DNA from: Amblyornis subalaris
Taxonomy: Eukaryota; Chordata; Aves; Passeriformes; Ptilonorhynchidae
Direction: 5' to 3'
DNA length: 64,000 nt
NCBI GenBank assembly: GCA_018881555.1
Contig: JACAXG010000063.1
Coordinates: 3,931,930 to 3,995,929, forward strand
The notes under the pieces are model-generated. The model made no database searches, was not told the origin of the DNA, and worked only from the letters and a program-made list of their open reading frames with translations. A program made the translations under genes and the position numbers. Below, piece after piece: positions 1 through 12,700 of the stretch. Position 1 is the first letter of the stretch; every line of letters starts with the position of its first letter.

Positions 1-278
1 ATTTTACACAGCTTTGGAAGTGATAATATGGGAGGCTTCTGGAAGGACATGGTTTGTAGCCCTAGATTGCTATGAAAGATTTCTTATTATCTTCAGTGCA
101 AGACGGGAGAAGGAAGCCATTGGCTCCTTGGGATCATGAAGGAGACTACCTTATTACAGAAAACAGCAGTAATTTTGTTAGAAGCACATGTACTGCCACA
201 AAATAACAATGTATTGAAATACAGTAAGTAAATTTCCTAAATGAGGTGATGGCAACTTCCCAGATTCTGTTTAGTTTT

Positions 279-360
279 CACCCTGCTTGAGCAGGGAGAT
301 TCGACCAGATGGCCCACAGTGGTTCCTTCCAACCTTACCCATCCTGTGATTCTGTGATTC
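279..360 (+). repeat. CR1 LINE 3' tail fragment
   Basis: About 80 bases match the general layout of the bird CR1 3' end: a gagcaggg block, then a degraded version of the 'gactagatg' stretch (gaccagatggccc), then ttccttccaacc, and finally two tandem copies of tgattctg-like sequence. Octamer repeats of this kind at the end are the hallmark of CR1 termini. The element is severely 5' truncated, which is usual for CR1, and has drifted from consensus, so it is probably old. It carries no coding sequence. Confidence 0.8.
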
Positions 361-2626
361 CTAAGTACTTATTTCTTTTTCTAACCAAAGACAGCACAAT
401 CCAAGAAACTATTTCCCAGATGCAATAAACCTTAACTTTCCCTTCTGATTTAATTTTGAAGAGTACATTGTATTGAACTGCTCTTAAGCAATATAGTTGA
501 GATTTCTGTTTATTCTGGACAAAATAATCAAAGAAACTGATTTTAGGACATAATCACTACTATGGCAGAGCAAATTTTGATGCATTTAATTTGCAGGTGT
601 ATAACAGTACTATATGTTAGTGATTTCTGATAACTTGTAACTGTGTGAAGACACAAAAGTAGTTTGAAATTTAAATGTGCACATAAGTATTAGATGAAGA
701 GTTAGTATGAAAACTAGAAATTAAGGAAAACATGGCAATAAAAATGGTGGGATAAAGGCTGCTTAGAAATATTACATACACATTAATGTGTAATCATAAA
801 CAAATGCAATCTGTTAATTGTCTGCAAAATTTTTATTGTATTCTGAGATGACACAAAACTGCTTTAGAAAGTGTTTAGATATAAATTCAGCATATTTATA
901 GAAACATTCCTGAAAGAATATTTGGGATTGAAAACAAAACGTGCAGACAATGTGATAACTGTAAGAAGGATGTCTTGTGAAATGGACCTTTATTAAGCTT
1001 GATTGCCACAAAATAAAGATCCAATTAAGGCATTGAAAAGATAAAGAAAGACCATCTGTGAGGGAATTTGCCACAGATCTAATGATAAGCTAGTTTTTCA
1101 GATAAAGTGGGTACTGTACTTTGCAGGGGATGAAGTAAAGAAGTTAGAAATCATTTTAGACGGCATTTTTGCTAGGAACAGCTAAATATAAGTTATAAGC
1201 ACATTCCTTCTTTCTAGACAGTGACAGGGCATTCCCCCTTGTTTCTGAAAATGCTTGAGGCAATGTCGTGGGAAATGTATTTGTTAATCTGAGGCATCTT
1301 ACCTGATTTCCAAAAGCCAGAAGTGACCATAAGCACTAAACCACATTTTGTTCCAGAAATTATATTAGTGTGCACGGCATAAAGTTCCATGTGATGGAGC
1401 AGAGGTAGCTCTTGCATTGCTTAACTGGAGACTGTTTTCCACTGAAAACCTTCTTGGTTAATTTCGTACTAAGAGGAAAATAAAGTTTATTTCAATAATT
1501 TTTTTACAGGTAAGTTTTCAGATTCTTGTAAACAAGTCCTTAACCAGGAAAACCAGGCTGTATACATATAACTTCATGGAGAACTAATTAGGAAGCAAGG
1601 TTGAGTGATGATTGGAGTGCTTCACATCGAGGTCAAGGTTAGTATCACAGGATATGTCATGGCCCACTCTGTTACTGTGGCTACACAAGGGTAGCTGCTG
1701 AGAAAAACAAAGACCTTTGTTTAGAACTCAGCCTGGGTTAGGTGAAGGTATTGTAGTGCTTTCTCAGCTGCTGAGCTTTGCCTGTGCAGATTGATAGGTC
1801 ATGTAAATAAATGTTCGATTTGTAGATGAAAAACTTCCAAAATTGCCCCATTAGTAAAGGTATGAGATTTTCTCATTACAGAAATCTTTGATCCTGTGTA
1901 TTTTGCATGAGCAGCTGTGTTCAGCATGATCAGGACCAGTAACTCTTCTGAATGTTATTTAGATCTTGTCTGTCTGAAGCTGATCAGGAAAATTAAAGGT
2001 ATTAGGACTATGTGTGTCATTGAAGAATTTCAAATCCCACCTCTTACTTACCTTATCTCCCCTTCTCTTCAGTGAGCTTTACTAAAGAACTTTAACTGCT
2101 TTAGCTTAAATTAACATGTATTTCTGTAGCAAAGAGCTTGCTGTGTGGTTCTATATTCTGTAATTAAGATAAAAGGACTTAAAAAGCCGAAGTAGAAGGA
2201 CCCTGGTGTGGGATAAAGCATGATAAAATATATTCTACAAGAAAGTGAAGTATGATAACAAACATTGAGATATTTCGTCTCTGTATATAAAATCAGCACC
2301 TTTCTGATCACATCATTCTACTTTTTCATTATGTTAGGCCTACATGTAGCCCATTTTTTTAACTTCTGTAGTAATATTATTTCAAAGGTGGCTCTGAATA
2401 TGTCCCAGCCTTTGTAATTGGCTTCTTTATTTTATCTAATAAAGGTATAGTTAAATATGTTTTCTATGCTAGTCAAAACTATAGGTATAGGTCCATGGAA
2501 GGACTCATAACTAATCTGGTATTTGCTCATCAAGTGAAAAAATTTAGTGTTGCTCTAAAGTAAGCTGCTTAAATACTTTGTTTCATCCATCTGCTCTTTT
2601 TTTTTTCTTTTCTCTTCAAAATGCAG
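361..2626. other. AT-rich noncoding stretch, no gene seen
   Basis: No open frame here exceeds about 90 codons. None has recognisable protein features or plausible splice context. CpG dinucleotides are sparse. I saw no further repeat family that I could name. Confidence 0.6.
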
Positions 2627-2689
2627 ACACATCCAGATCGCACCTACTTTTGATCCTGTCAGCTACTGAACCACATTTAACAGAGAGAG
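2627..2689 (+). other. possible small cryptic exon (63 bp)
   Basis: A pyrimidine tract (about 2595-2618) leads to an AG at 2625-2626. A donor-like GTATGT begins at 2690 after the exon-like end GAGAG. The 63-base interval is open in only one frame, which reads through to the stop near 2841 if unspliced; the other two frames hit stops. The peptide resembles nothing I know. Splice-like pairs occur often by chance in vertebrate DNA, so this is only a candidate, perhaps of a noncoding transcript. Confidence 0.12.
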
Positions 2690-5600
2690 GTATGTTCATG
2701 AATAATGCTTGGACCTTGATTTCTTTGGACAAAATGTATCTCTTTATTTTAGTATGTTTTGTTTTGCTTTCCTCTCACCTTGATACCATGGGAATATCTT
2801 TAGGACAACCTATTGCTGAGTGTCTCTGCTCAAGCTGGTGAAATCCAGAGGCAGTGCAGGACTCATTCATTCAGATAAAGCTTGTAGAACCAGTCTCTGA
2901 AGCTTTCTCCCCCCTGAGATGTTTTGCTTGAAGCTGTTTTTAGGTATAAAGCCTCAGTTCTGACCTTTGTGAGGAAATAATGAATGGGAGACAGTTAAAG
3001 GCCAAATGCCAACCATATTTGTTACCTTTTGCAATACTCCTTAAGTAAATTAAGTTTGCAAGAGCCCTAAAACAGCACTTAATCCAGAGGTGGCTGTATA
3101 CAGAAATTGCACCGTCTTTCATGGCAATTTTGGTTTGTGGTTGGCCAATCTATGAGCCACAGTAGTCAAACTGAGTCCAAAAAGTTGTTGTGGATTGGGT
3201 TAATGTCACTAAGGTCAGAGGCTGGGCCTGAAGTGTCTGTATGCATGGATATCTTTTACATTTTTCTGTGTGAAAGTCTGTCCTAATATAGCCATGCAGA
3301 CCTCAATACCTACTGTGTAATACACANATTATTTGTTCTGTTCTTAACATGCCTGATTGATTTTTATCAACCTATTGGCCTCTAGCTACCAAGGCACTTA
3401 CAGCACTCCATATTATAAAAACAGTAGATACCTTATTGGCATTTAATTAGTGTCAGGATTGAATGTCTGTAAAATCAAAACTGCAAGAAAAATGTGTTTT
3501 GTGCTGTGCACACAGTTTTGATAGCCAAATAAATCCTGGTTTTTTTAGGAACTATTGCCTTAGACACAACAAATGAGATCTATTTTCCAGTTTGGACATA
3601 AGTCCTTAGTCATTGAAGAGAAAATGGAAGGGGTTTGCTGATAAATGATCCTATCAAAAGACAACTCAAAATATAGGAATTACATTTCTGCAGTAATAGA
3701 AGCTGGTATAAGATCTGTTCTGTCTTATTATAGAAGCCACTCAGACCTTCTGTGCTGGTCTCCAAGATGCCTAGCTCAAAATTTGCTGTCAGTAAGCCTA
3801 CTGGCATTTTACAAGCAAAGATGATCCCTACCAATTTCAGATAATGCGCTTAAATCTATAGTCCCAAAGAAAGACTTGTTTTTTAATAGTAGTAATCCTT
3901 TAATTGACTGGGTGTGGAAACACCACAGGGCCTCTTCTGGGTTCCCTGGTGAGAGGCTTTCTGTGTATAATCTGCTTTTTTAAAAAAGCCCTGTTATAAA
4001 GCTCAGTAAGTTTTTAATCTACTCTTTGAATATTTGTAAAGCTACTGTGTTCAATACATGCAATGATACAAATGCACTTTATGCGGTGGATATTAAGGGT
4101 AAGTCTTGGGTGGAATAAGAGTTAAACAGAAGCCAGCAGAAAATGTTGTCCTTTGGGAAAAACAGTTCTTTAGAACTGTATATAAAGAACATATAATGGT
4201 TTTGGAAAATGGAATAGAAGATAAGAAAATAGACATCCTCATTTTTAGTAACATTTGTCACCTAAGAAGAAGTTTAGAGAAAGCGTAAAGCTCCAATGTT
4301 TTTGTGTCTTTTACCCTGTGATAGCTTGTCCTTTCATTGGGCTCCAAAGTAGTTCCAAGTGTCCTGCAAACCAGTGTGACATATTTATAATACTCAAATA
4401 TTTACTAATAATACTGTTTGCTATCCTGCCTTTCTGAGCACCTGAGAGTTAAAGCAGACCAGGAATAACCAACAACTTTTTTTGACAGCGGGTTGAATAA
4501 AAAAAATTATAAAGTTATCCTGGCTATCAGGAGCTGGAAACATTATATTAACTTAGGAAATCTTACGCAATATCTGCCAAAAGTGTGATCGTATTACAGC
4601 ACACAAAATGCACTGAATTGTACCCTATTTAGAATAAAGAACATTAATACCTTCCTTGGAACTTTTTTTGCAATGTAAGGTATTTAGAGGTAGTGAAAGT
4701 GTTCTTTCTTCAAACTCCTGAGGTTTTAAAGCTCATTTTACTTGGCAATTGTTTATTTCAACTGGAACTTCTGTAGCAAGTTCTGTAGTAGGAGTGGCTG
4801 GAGTTAATTTTAAGACTGAAAAGAAGTATTTAAACACAGAAAAGATTCTTGGTAAAGTAGGACAAACATTTAGGAAAAACTACCATCCAAATTTTAATTT
4901 TAGTTACTCTCTGTAAGTAAATTTCTGCATTTGTAACTAATTACTGCATTGTAGAGAACTTAAGTAAAAATATTGGTATTGCTTTCTTTCTGTTGATCTT
5001 TTGAAATTATATTTTAAATAAATAAAATATCGTAATTTCTCTCAATGTAAATCAAGAGTGTACATATATTCAAAAGCATCAATTTTTTGATGCTCTTTAC
5101 CTCTTCACTCTTTACTGATATTCACTCACCTAGGTATGTTTTNCTTGGCCTCACAATTCTGCCTATCAATTTCTTCTTTTATTATTAGTTTTTTTTTCAT
5201 TTGTCCCACTATGAAGATTTTTCATTAAATCCCTAATATATCTTTTAACAACTGAAATCTTTAACAGAAAGAAAAATTTTAAACTCATCTGCCTTTTTTG
5301 GGTGATATTTGATGATCTTTTTGTCAAATATTATATATAATTTTGCTTTAGCAGTTTTTCTGGGATTAGAGATTAATTCACCGTTTAATATTCCCTATCT
5401 GTCCAAGTTTCTTCTTCCAGGGTGAGTTATTTGAAGATAAATGAGAATATAATCCTCAGTTTTACATGCTGTACCTTTGCCAGTAGGCAAGGTTTTTTTC
5501 TGTAATAGTAAACATGTAAGACATGCACCCATTTTAGAAGTTATTGATTCTATAGGAGTATACTGAGTTTACAAGTCTGATTTGGGTAAAAGTTACAACC

Positions 5601-6180
5601 ATGCCAAAGAACTAGCAGGAAAATCCTTAGATGAATGTTATGTGCATCTTAATTTCATTTCAAACAACATTATTTCTTGGCTGTCACTGAAGTGATATTT
5701 AGTGTTAGCAAAGGGACAAAATCCTTCTGTTGGGGGCGCACATGGTACAAACTCTTTTTTTCCTACCACTCTCACATTTCATTACAAAAACAGGAACTTC
5801 ATAAGCTGAAAAAACTTGGGGAGGGAGGAGAGATGAGTGGCAGGAGAGAAAAGCTCTGCAGAGTAGAGTGCAGGACTAAAGGGCTACAAGTGGAGTAGTT
5901 TGATATTTGGGACCCAGGGTAAATGAGATCCAGGTTAGTGATTGTATTTTAATTGGGTTTTTTTTGAGCATCTTTCACCGAAGCAAAACAAATCATAGTG
6001 GATCTTACATTTTCTTCTCTTCTGTTTCTGTCCCCCACACTGCAGTTTGTCTCACAAAACCTGAACTAGATATACTCCTCTGTAGCTATTTCTTGCCATC
6101 CCAAGCATTCAGATGCCTGCGTTTGAGCTCAGCTGTGGTGTGGCACAGCCATATAACTTTTAGTTGAACTGCTGTGGAAC
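2690..6180. other. AT-rich noncoding stretch
   Basis: This stretch is rich in T and A runs. The only structure I noted is a short perfect stem at 5075-5094. The open frames are short (at most 87 codons) and overlap on both strands, as random AT-rich sequence does. Confidence 0.6.
5075..5094. repeat. 8-bp perfect inverted repeat with TTTT loop
   Basis: The arms agcatcaa (5075-5082) and ttgatgct (5087-5094) are exact reverse complements around a four-T loop. A stem this short is common by chance, and no function is implied. Confidence 0.5.
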
Positions 6181-6500
6181 ACTGAGGTTGTGAGATAGAG
6201 CTGTGAGAAGCCTCACCTGCAGCCTCCAGCCTTACACCTCTGCCCACTCACTCAGGAGCTGCATTTAAACCAGGACCTTGGCTTCCTGGCTTGGTCTGGC
6301 ACCTGCCTCACTGCTACAACCTTGTCTGGCGAGCTGGAGCCTTGCCCAACTCTGTCACCATCCCTGGCCCTGCTTTGCTGTCCTTGTTTGCGCAGTGGGG
6401 GACCGTGTGTTGTGTCGGCAAGGTCACGGCCCTGCCTGTCACCCTCCACACCTGGCCGGCCTTCCTGCACGGAGCAAGGACAGCTGGAAATGTGAGATCT
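6181..6500. other. GC-richer patch of unknown nature
   Basis: Base composition shifts to clearly more than half G+C, with many cctgcc, ctggc and cacctg words. Only about seven CpGs were seen by eye, so this is not a CpG island. Overlapping frames stay open (80 and 130 codons on plus, 72 on minus), which the lack of A/T-rich stops explains. It could be a decayed repeat or a GC-biased segment. I recognise neither a gene nor a repeat family. Confidence 0.4.
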
Positions 6501-9500
6501 TCAGGCAGGATTTGTTTTGAAGCTGAGAAAACACTGCTTATATCTTTAAACCCCCTGGTTTATCAGGCAGCATGCTGGTGTGCCTATTGTTTAATGCGCT
6601 GCTCAGGCAGGGGAATAAGTCTCAACATATTCTACTTCTTTCTAATCATGGAGGAACAGACATCCTCATCTACATTTTTGTAAACAAAATGACAAGTGTA
6701 CAAATAATTAGATGGCCTGAATCTTTTTGTATTTGAGGTAGAATCCCATGTAGACATAGAAAAGGAAAGCATAATGTGAGAAGTATGTTTTACCAGAAGT
6801 TATGAGGTAAAAATTCAGTTTGATGTAGCGAGTAGCCATTCCCCTTCTGTGCAATGCTACAAGAAGTCCAAGTGAACAGGAATACTACTTTGGATGTTTT
6901 TCATTCCTATTGACTAATTTGGGGGAAATCCCTTATAAGTCAGCATTTTAATTAAATTCTTAAGGTAAATCTTTCTAATATAAGCATAGTTGATTTAATA
7001 TAGATGTATATCTTGTGCATGTATTTTCAGATTAATCATAAATTTATTTTCTGAAAGTTGGAATTCTACATGCTGAAACGTGAACTTTTTGCATGCCAGA
7101 AAAGTGAATTTTTGAGCTATGCTGCTGTTTGTAGCCGTAGAGAAGCAAAGAAACTATGTAGACACATGCCTGTTTATGAATGTACATATTGCTTTGAGGA
7201 AACACCTCAATTTGTATTAATTTGAAATTGTTTGTGAAACATGCCTGCAATTGGTGCTGTTGTTCTACCCTTAGGTACTTAGTTCTTCTGGTCATCTTCT
7301 ATGATTCAGTACTGCAACCTGCAATAATTAGCCATGTTTTGTCTGTCTCTATGTCCATCTGTCTTCCTATCATCAGGCATATATTCTTGCTCCTCACCCA
7401 TTGCCAGCCAATCTCCCTTATTTCTTCCGCATCTAAATAATTTTTGGTCAATATGCCATATCCAACTGCCCCATTTCTTTCCTTCTTTCATTGATCACAT
7501 TGACTTATTCCTCATCTTAAATTATTCAGTTGAAAGGTGAGAAATATGAAACCAATATGAAACACCGGGTTTGGGCGGTTCATGGAACATCAATATGACC
7601 TGGGTTATGTTTCATTTCGGTCAACAATAAGTCATCTGCTGGTGTGTATAGGAGTAGTTGTGTTTTATTCTAAAAGCACTTTTCGGCTGTGGGACTCTGT
7701 GTTAGACACAGGAAAGCAAGTGAGATCTGATTTGCAGTTGTACATCTTGAAAAGGACACATCTGCTCCGGTGTTTAATAACTTCTAACTGTCATATAGCT
7801 GATGGTCTGTAAATGTTTTCCAAGACATGAATCAATTACCTTCTCAAGGAGATATGAACAGATTACACGACAGGTGTTGCTATGCATTCTTCACATTCTG
7901 GAAAAGCATNTGTAATCAGTAAAACTGCTGTGTGTACCTCTCAATCTTAAAGCAAAATTTATAATTCTGGTCATAAGTTTCCATTCTGTTTGAAATACTC
8001 CAGAAGAGACAGAAAATAAAGTCATTCCATGGACACCTGCAAAAAGCCCCTCAATTTGTGCTGTCATGTATAATTATTGTTATGTTGGCCATGCAACAGA
8101 AGCAGCAGGCAGCTGATATGTTGTGGCTTACTTCTGTGCATAAACTTTTTTCAGTATTTCTGTGACTCATGGTCTTGTTTTAGGACAAGTTCCCAGTGAA
8201 CCGTTCCTTTTCCTTTTGAATATGTGTGGTAGGCTAGATTCTATTTTAGAAAAGTGACTTTTTTAAAGGCCCTCTGTCAGGGCAGGATGTTGATTTCAAT
8301 TTACAATTTTCACATAAAAGTTCTTTATCTACCAGCTCTGCAAACTTGTTCTGGTTACTTGGAGTCAAGGTTGGGCAACCTTCAGTACTAAAGATACATC
8401 ACACAGGATGTAGGTACCAGTCACAAAAATTGCTTCACACTGCTTGCAGACCTGGGACACTAATTAACAGTTCTGTTAATGATACATGAGACAAAGCAGC
8501 CAGGTAAATAGATGAGACTAAATGCAGAGAGAGCAGAAGTTTATGGTAGGAATGCACTACTTCCATAGAAACACTTCTCTGACTGCATTTCCATTTTAGT
8601 CTTATTAGTTTAATTAGGAATGACAATTTTTCCATTTTAAAATGTGCCTGACAGAAAATGAGCAGGGGTAGGAAGAACCTTACAAAAGGAGAGGGCAGGA
8701 TAAAGGCAGAGCAGGGTACAGGTATTCCCTAGCAGATGGATTTTTGTACACACAGCATGAGTCAAAGCCATCACGGGCCTTAAGTCTCCTGAATCCCTTC
8801 GCTCCTGTTAATTCCACTTCTTAAGTGTGTGGGAAGCAGCAAGCACGAAGACATTTTGCTGTTGAAGAAGAGGAAAAATCTGCTGGGCTTTACTCAGAGC
8901 CACATGAAAAGAAGGAGAGCTTGCTTCTTCGTGATGTTACTTGTCACTGTCTAAGCATGTTATCCTCTGTGTGTGCTAAACCATTTGTTTTCCATGCGTC
9001 ATGGCTCTGGAGCATGGGAAATAACATAAAAACTGGTATTACAGTCTTAATGTATGAGGAGAGTTTCTGACTATTAGCTGAATTGGCACAGATTTCTTTT
9101 TCTAGCAGAGGGCATCACTCCATGNACTAAAAGCAATTAGGAAAAAATAGGATCACAGTTTATTTTTCTCACAGGTTTGTAATAGGTGCTGAAGCTTATC
9201 TGCTGGCCTTTCATCAGATCAGTGTGTTTTGGCAGAAGNTTTTGTGTCTTACAAAGGCTGTGCCATATGGGATCCCAGCTATGCTGACTTTGGAAAATGC
9301 CCCAAAGTCTTACACAGCAACAGAGTATTGAAACATTGCATTTTATACCTGCCATTGTGCTCAGAAATCAAGGATGTTTCCCCAAACATTTATGGGCTGT
9401 TGGAGAAGTATAATACCCATTTGAAGCAACACCGAAGATGTTTCCAATAGACCTACTGTTTACATCGCAGCTGGCTGGGGAAAGATCCCTGTACATCTGC

Positions 9501-9584
9501 CATCTGCCAAAGGGGATAATGTGTTTTGTAACCGGCATTTCTTATTAATATTGTAGGCAGCAAACCTTGCAGATAGGGCAGGAA
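6501..9584. other. AT-rich noncoding stretch, nothing recognised
   Basis: This is unique-looking sequence without long open frames, CpG clusters or nameable repeats. It contains single Ns at 7910, 9125 and 9239. Confidence 0.55.
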
Positions 9585-9700
9585 ACAGAAATAGGACTCG
9601 TGGTCTGATCCCAACTGCTGGTGTTTTGTGCAGCCCTTGGAAATTGGCTTAGGCTGTCTGGCCTACTGACTTCTTACAGTGTGTAATCAGAATAATTCTG
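9585..9700 (+). repeat. possible MIR-like ancient SINE fragment
   Basis: The order of words fits the core of amniote MIR-type SINEs: aggactcgtggtctgatccca (like 'gactcctgggttctatccc'), then a ttgg-aaattggcttaggct block (like 'cttgggcaagtcacttaggct'), then a region resembling 'aatcagaataat'. It is heavily diverged, and I judged it against a remembered consensus only. Confidence 0.4.
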
Positions 9701-12700
9701 TACTGTTTTGTCATCTTCTGGTGGAAAAAAAAAAAAGCTCTATGTCTTTATGTAAAACANGCTGTGATGAAAAGCTGCCTATGAACCAAACTAATTAATG
9801 CCCATGTAGAAAAATTCAACGGCATCATTGAGACTTTAAACTAAAGTAAGCCTCACTTATTAGAGAAAGGGGATCTTAGTGATACTCCTGCTTTTGTTCC
9901 TATCACAGTCAACAGCAAAGTTGACTGTGATCCTCAGCCTGCTTTTATGGTCAGCCAGTATTGATGAGCTCTATAAGTTATAAGAGAGTGAAACAAAGGT
10001 CACTGCCTTCTGTGTGGGCTCTCCAATAACCATTTTTAACAGTCCCTTCCTTCAAACAGCAATGCTTTCCCACGGAAACTTGCAGAGAGCAGAGAACTGC
10101 TTTACACTAGCAGATATTTAGACTGCAGTTCAAGGCTTTGAGATTCTTCATCTGGCACTGATGATATCTCTTTGTAGCTTGAGCTCCACAACTCAGACAA
10201 AATGTGCCAAAGTGAGGCAAACGCTTCTTGCTGTGGTGTTGTGGTGCACCTACTGCTGTGTGGTTGTCTTGGGTGATAATGTATTTGGCAGAGAGAAAAT
10301 ACCTCTGTGGGGATAGCAGAGAGAGGGGCTTTTTGGTGTGAACTCATGTCCCCCTTCTTTTTGTGGCTTCTTGTCTGTTGGTGAATTTTAAAGAAGCCCT
10401 TGAGGATTTGNCACGGAATAAAAGCACTGTGTGAGCTTCCCTAGCTGAGACTATCCCTTCACCTTCCTGCACACCCAAACCTGGGCTGTGCTGCTTGTTT
10501 TTCTCTCAGCTNGACCAGAGAAGGAACTTGCATAAGGAACAGGGAGCTGGAAATTGTCGNTATTCCAAGAGTCACTTTTCCCTGACATTCTGATTTAGGA
10601 TATCTCTGTAAAACTCTCTCCACCCANGACAGGTAACTAAAATTTTATAATTGTTGCCACAAGCAGCTTAAGTGGTTATTCAGCATTGTAATAGCTCATG
10701 CAGACTGATCTCCAGAAGCCATCAGTTTGCTCTGATGGACTTAGACATTCTTGTGATGAGTAGGATGCAAGCTGGATTTAGCTACTAGCTTCATTCTAAG
10801 CATTGCTGAAACTTTCTTGTCAAACTGATGGGATTGTGCCTCTTTTCTATGTATTATGTTTAATAAGTACATAATTAGTACAAGGGGGTACTGTTATTTG
10901 GAATTCAGGAGTTGATTTCTATTATTTACCTATTTGAAAAAACTTTGCATCTATTTTTGCCCTGGTTTAAGTTCTGATATAGCAAAGGATATTTCCCTCC
11001 AATATAAAATCCTGCCAGTACCTAAGACCTGCCTTATTTGCTTTTCTACAGCCAATAATTTTACTGTCACTAATTATGCTCCTCTTTTATCAGAAAACCT
11101 ATTGTAAGAGATCTTCACTAACCATTTAACAACCTCAGCAGATTTATAGTAACTGTAGCTTTGGCAGTGCTACCAATACATTTTCATGGTTCTATCATAC
11201 ACTAAATCTTTGATAGCTGCCTTTGATAATTATGGCATAGACTATTACATGGTAGAGAGGGACAAGAACACGTGGAGCAAGGAGGATGAGCAGGAAGTGG
11301 AATTCCTACCTAGAACAGGCACCTCACACTGTACAAGCTTGAACACTGCTATTACCAAAGGCTCTTTATCTTTAGTGCGGGCAATCCGGTAAGGAGACAA
11401 CTCAGTAGTTCCATTTCAGTGTTCTTCCCAGTCCTGGACCCTTATGACTCCTCAGCCGAGGTCAGGGAGAGCCCCTGTCTTGCTCTCACAGAGGGCCAAG
11501 AGTTACAGCTGATACACAATGGACAGCAGGAGGGCAGCCAGAGGAAACTTCTTCAGCCTGGGTGGGAATTTGATGTCTGTTTGTGCAGTGGCCACACAGT
11601 GTTAACAGTGCTAGAAATACAGGTTTTATTGGACCTTACAGAGACAGCATCACAGCAAGACTCTTTATGTAAGGGCAGTTTGACTGTGCTCTTGCCCTCT
11701 CCTGTAGTTATTAGGTCGAGAAGGCAGCTAGAAATAACTAAAAGCAGTAGGATTTTACTTTTTCTGGGTATGAGTTACTGAGCAGATACTTTTGGTATCT
11801 TCAGTCGATATATTCAGTTCTTCATGTCTGTTTAATGTTCTCAGTGCTGTCTGCCCTTGAGAAGACCTGAAGGTATTTGAGATCTCTGGGCGTGCTGAGG
11901 TGTTTCAGAGCTAGTCCTTAGTAACTGTGTTGGTGTATTTCCCTTTGCTCCACTGAAAGGAGCACCCCAGGCTGGGGTAGCTCAGGTACAAGCACAGACT
12001 TGTTGCTGTGTTAAGTGTTAATGGATAGATTGGCCTGTCTGTAATAGATACTCTTTGGAATAATTGCTTGCACTGTATTAGAATAAGGAATGGGCCAGAA
12101 AAGTAAACAGTCTCTGAGAAACCAGTAGCTGATCAGTAGTGGAGCTGTATTTGTTCACGTACNTTTCAGAATAACTTCTGGGCTCTAAAGAGTTCAAAAC
12201 AAACTGTTTTGAAAAAGACTGTCGTGCAGGAAATAGTAGTGCTAAAAAGTTTCCATGGGGTAATGAGTCCTGACTGTTTCAGAGAATTCCCCAGTGTTTG
12301 CTCATGTGTCATTGGAGTATAAACTTCTGAAGACTTTACCTGCTCAGATTGTTATACCCTTTCAACCTCTTCAGCTTGCCATATGTGTGATAACTTGGCA
12401 TTTTTGATGTTTCTCTCTGCAGTGGCAGCTAGAACCTGGGGCCTCTTTGTGTTGGTGCCACAGCTTTGCTCCACAACCTGTAACCTCACTGCCAGGCTTT
12501 GTACAGTCCTGCCTTCTGACCTTCCCTTGTACCCCATCCGTGTAAAGCTCTCTACTTGATTTTTTTGCATCCTTTGGATTCAAAGACCTACTTAAAACTG
12601 GGAAGGCCTGACTTGCTGGTTTACTTGATCTTATTCTAATAGGGTTGCAGGGGTTATGCTGGTGGAAAGCTGCAGGGATGTGCCTGTGAATCAGGCACAG

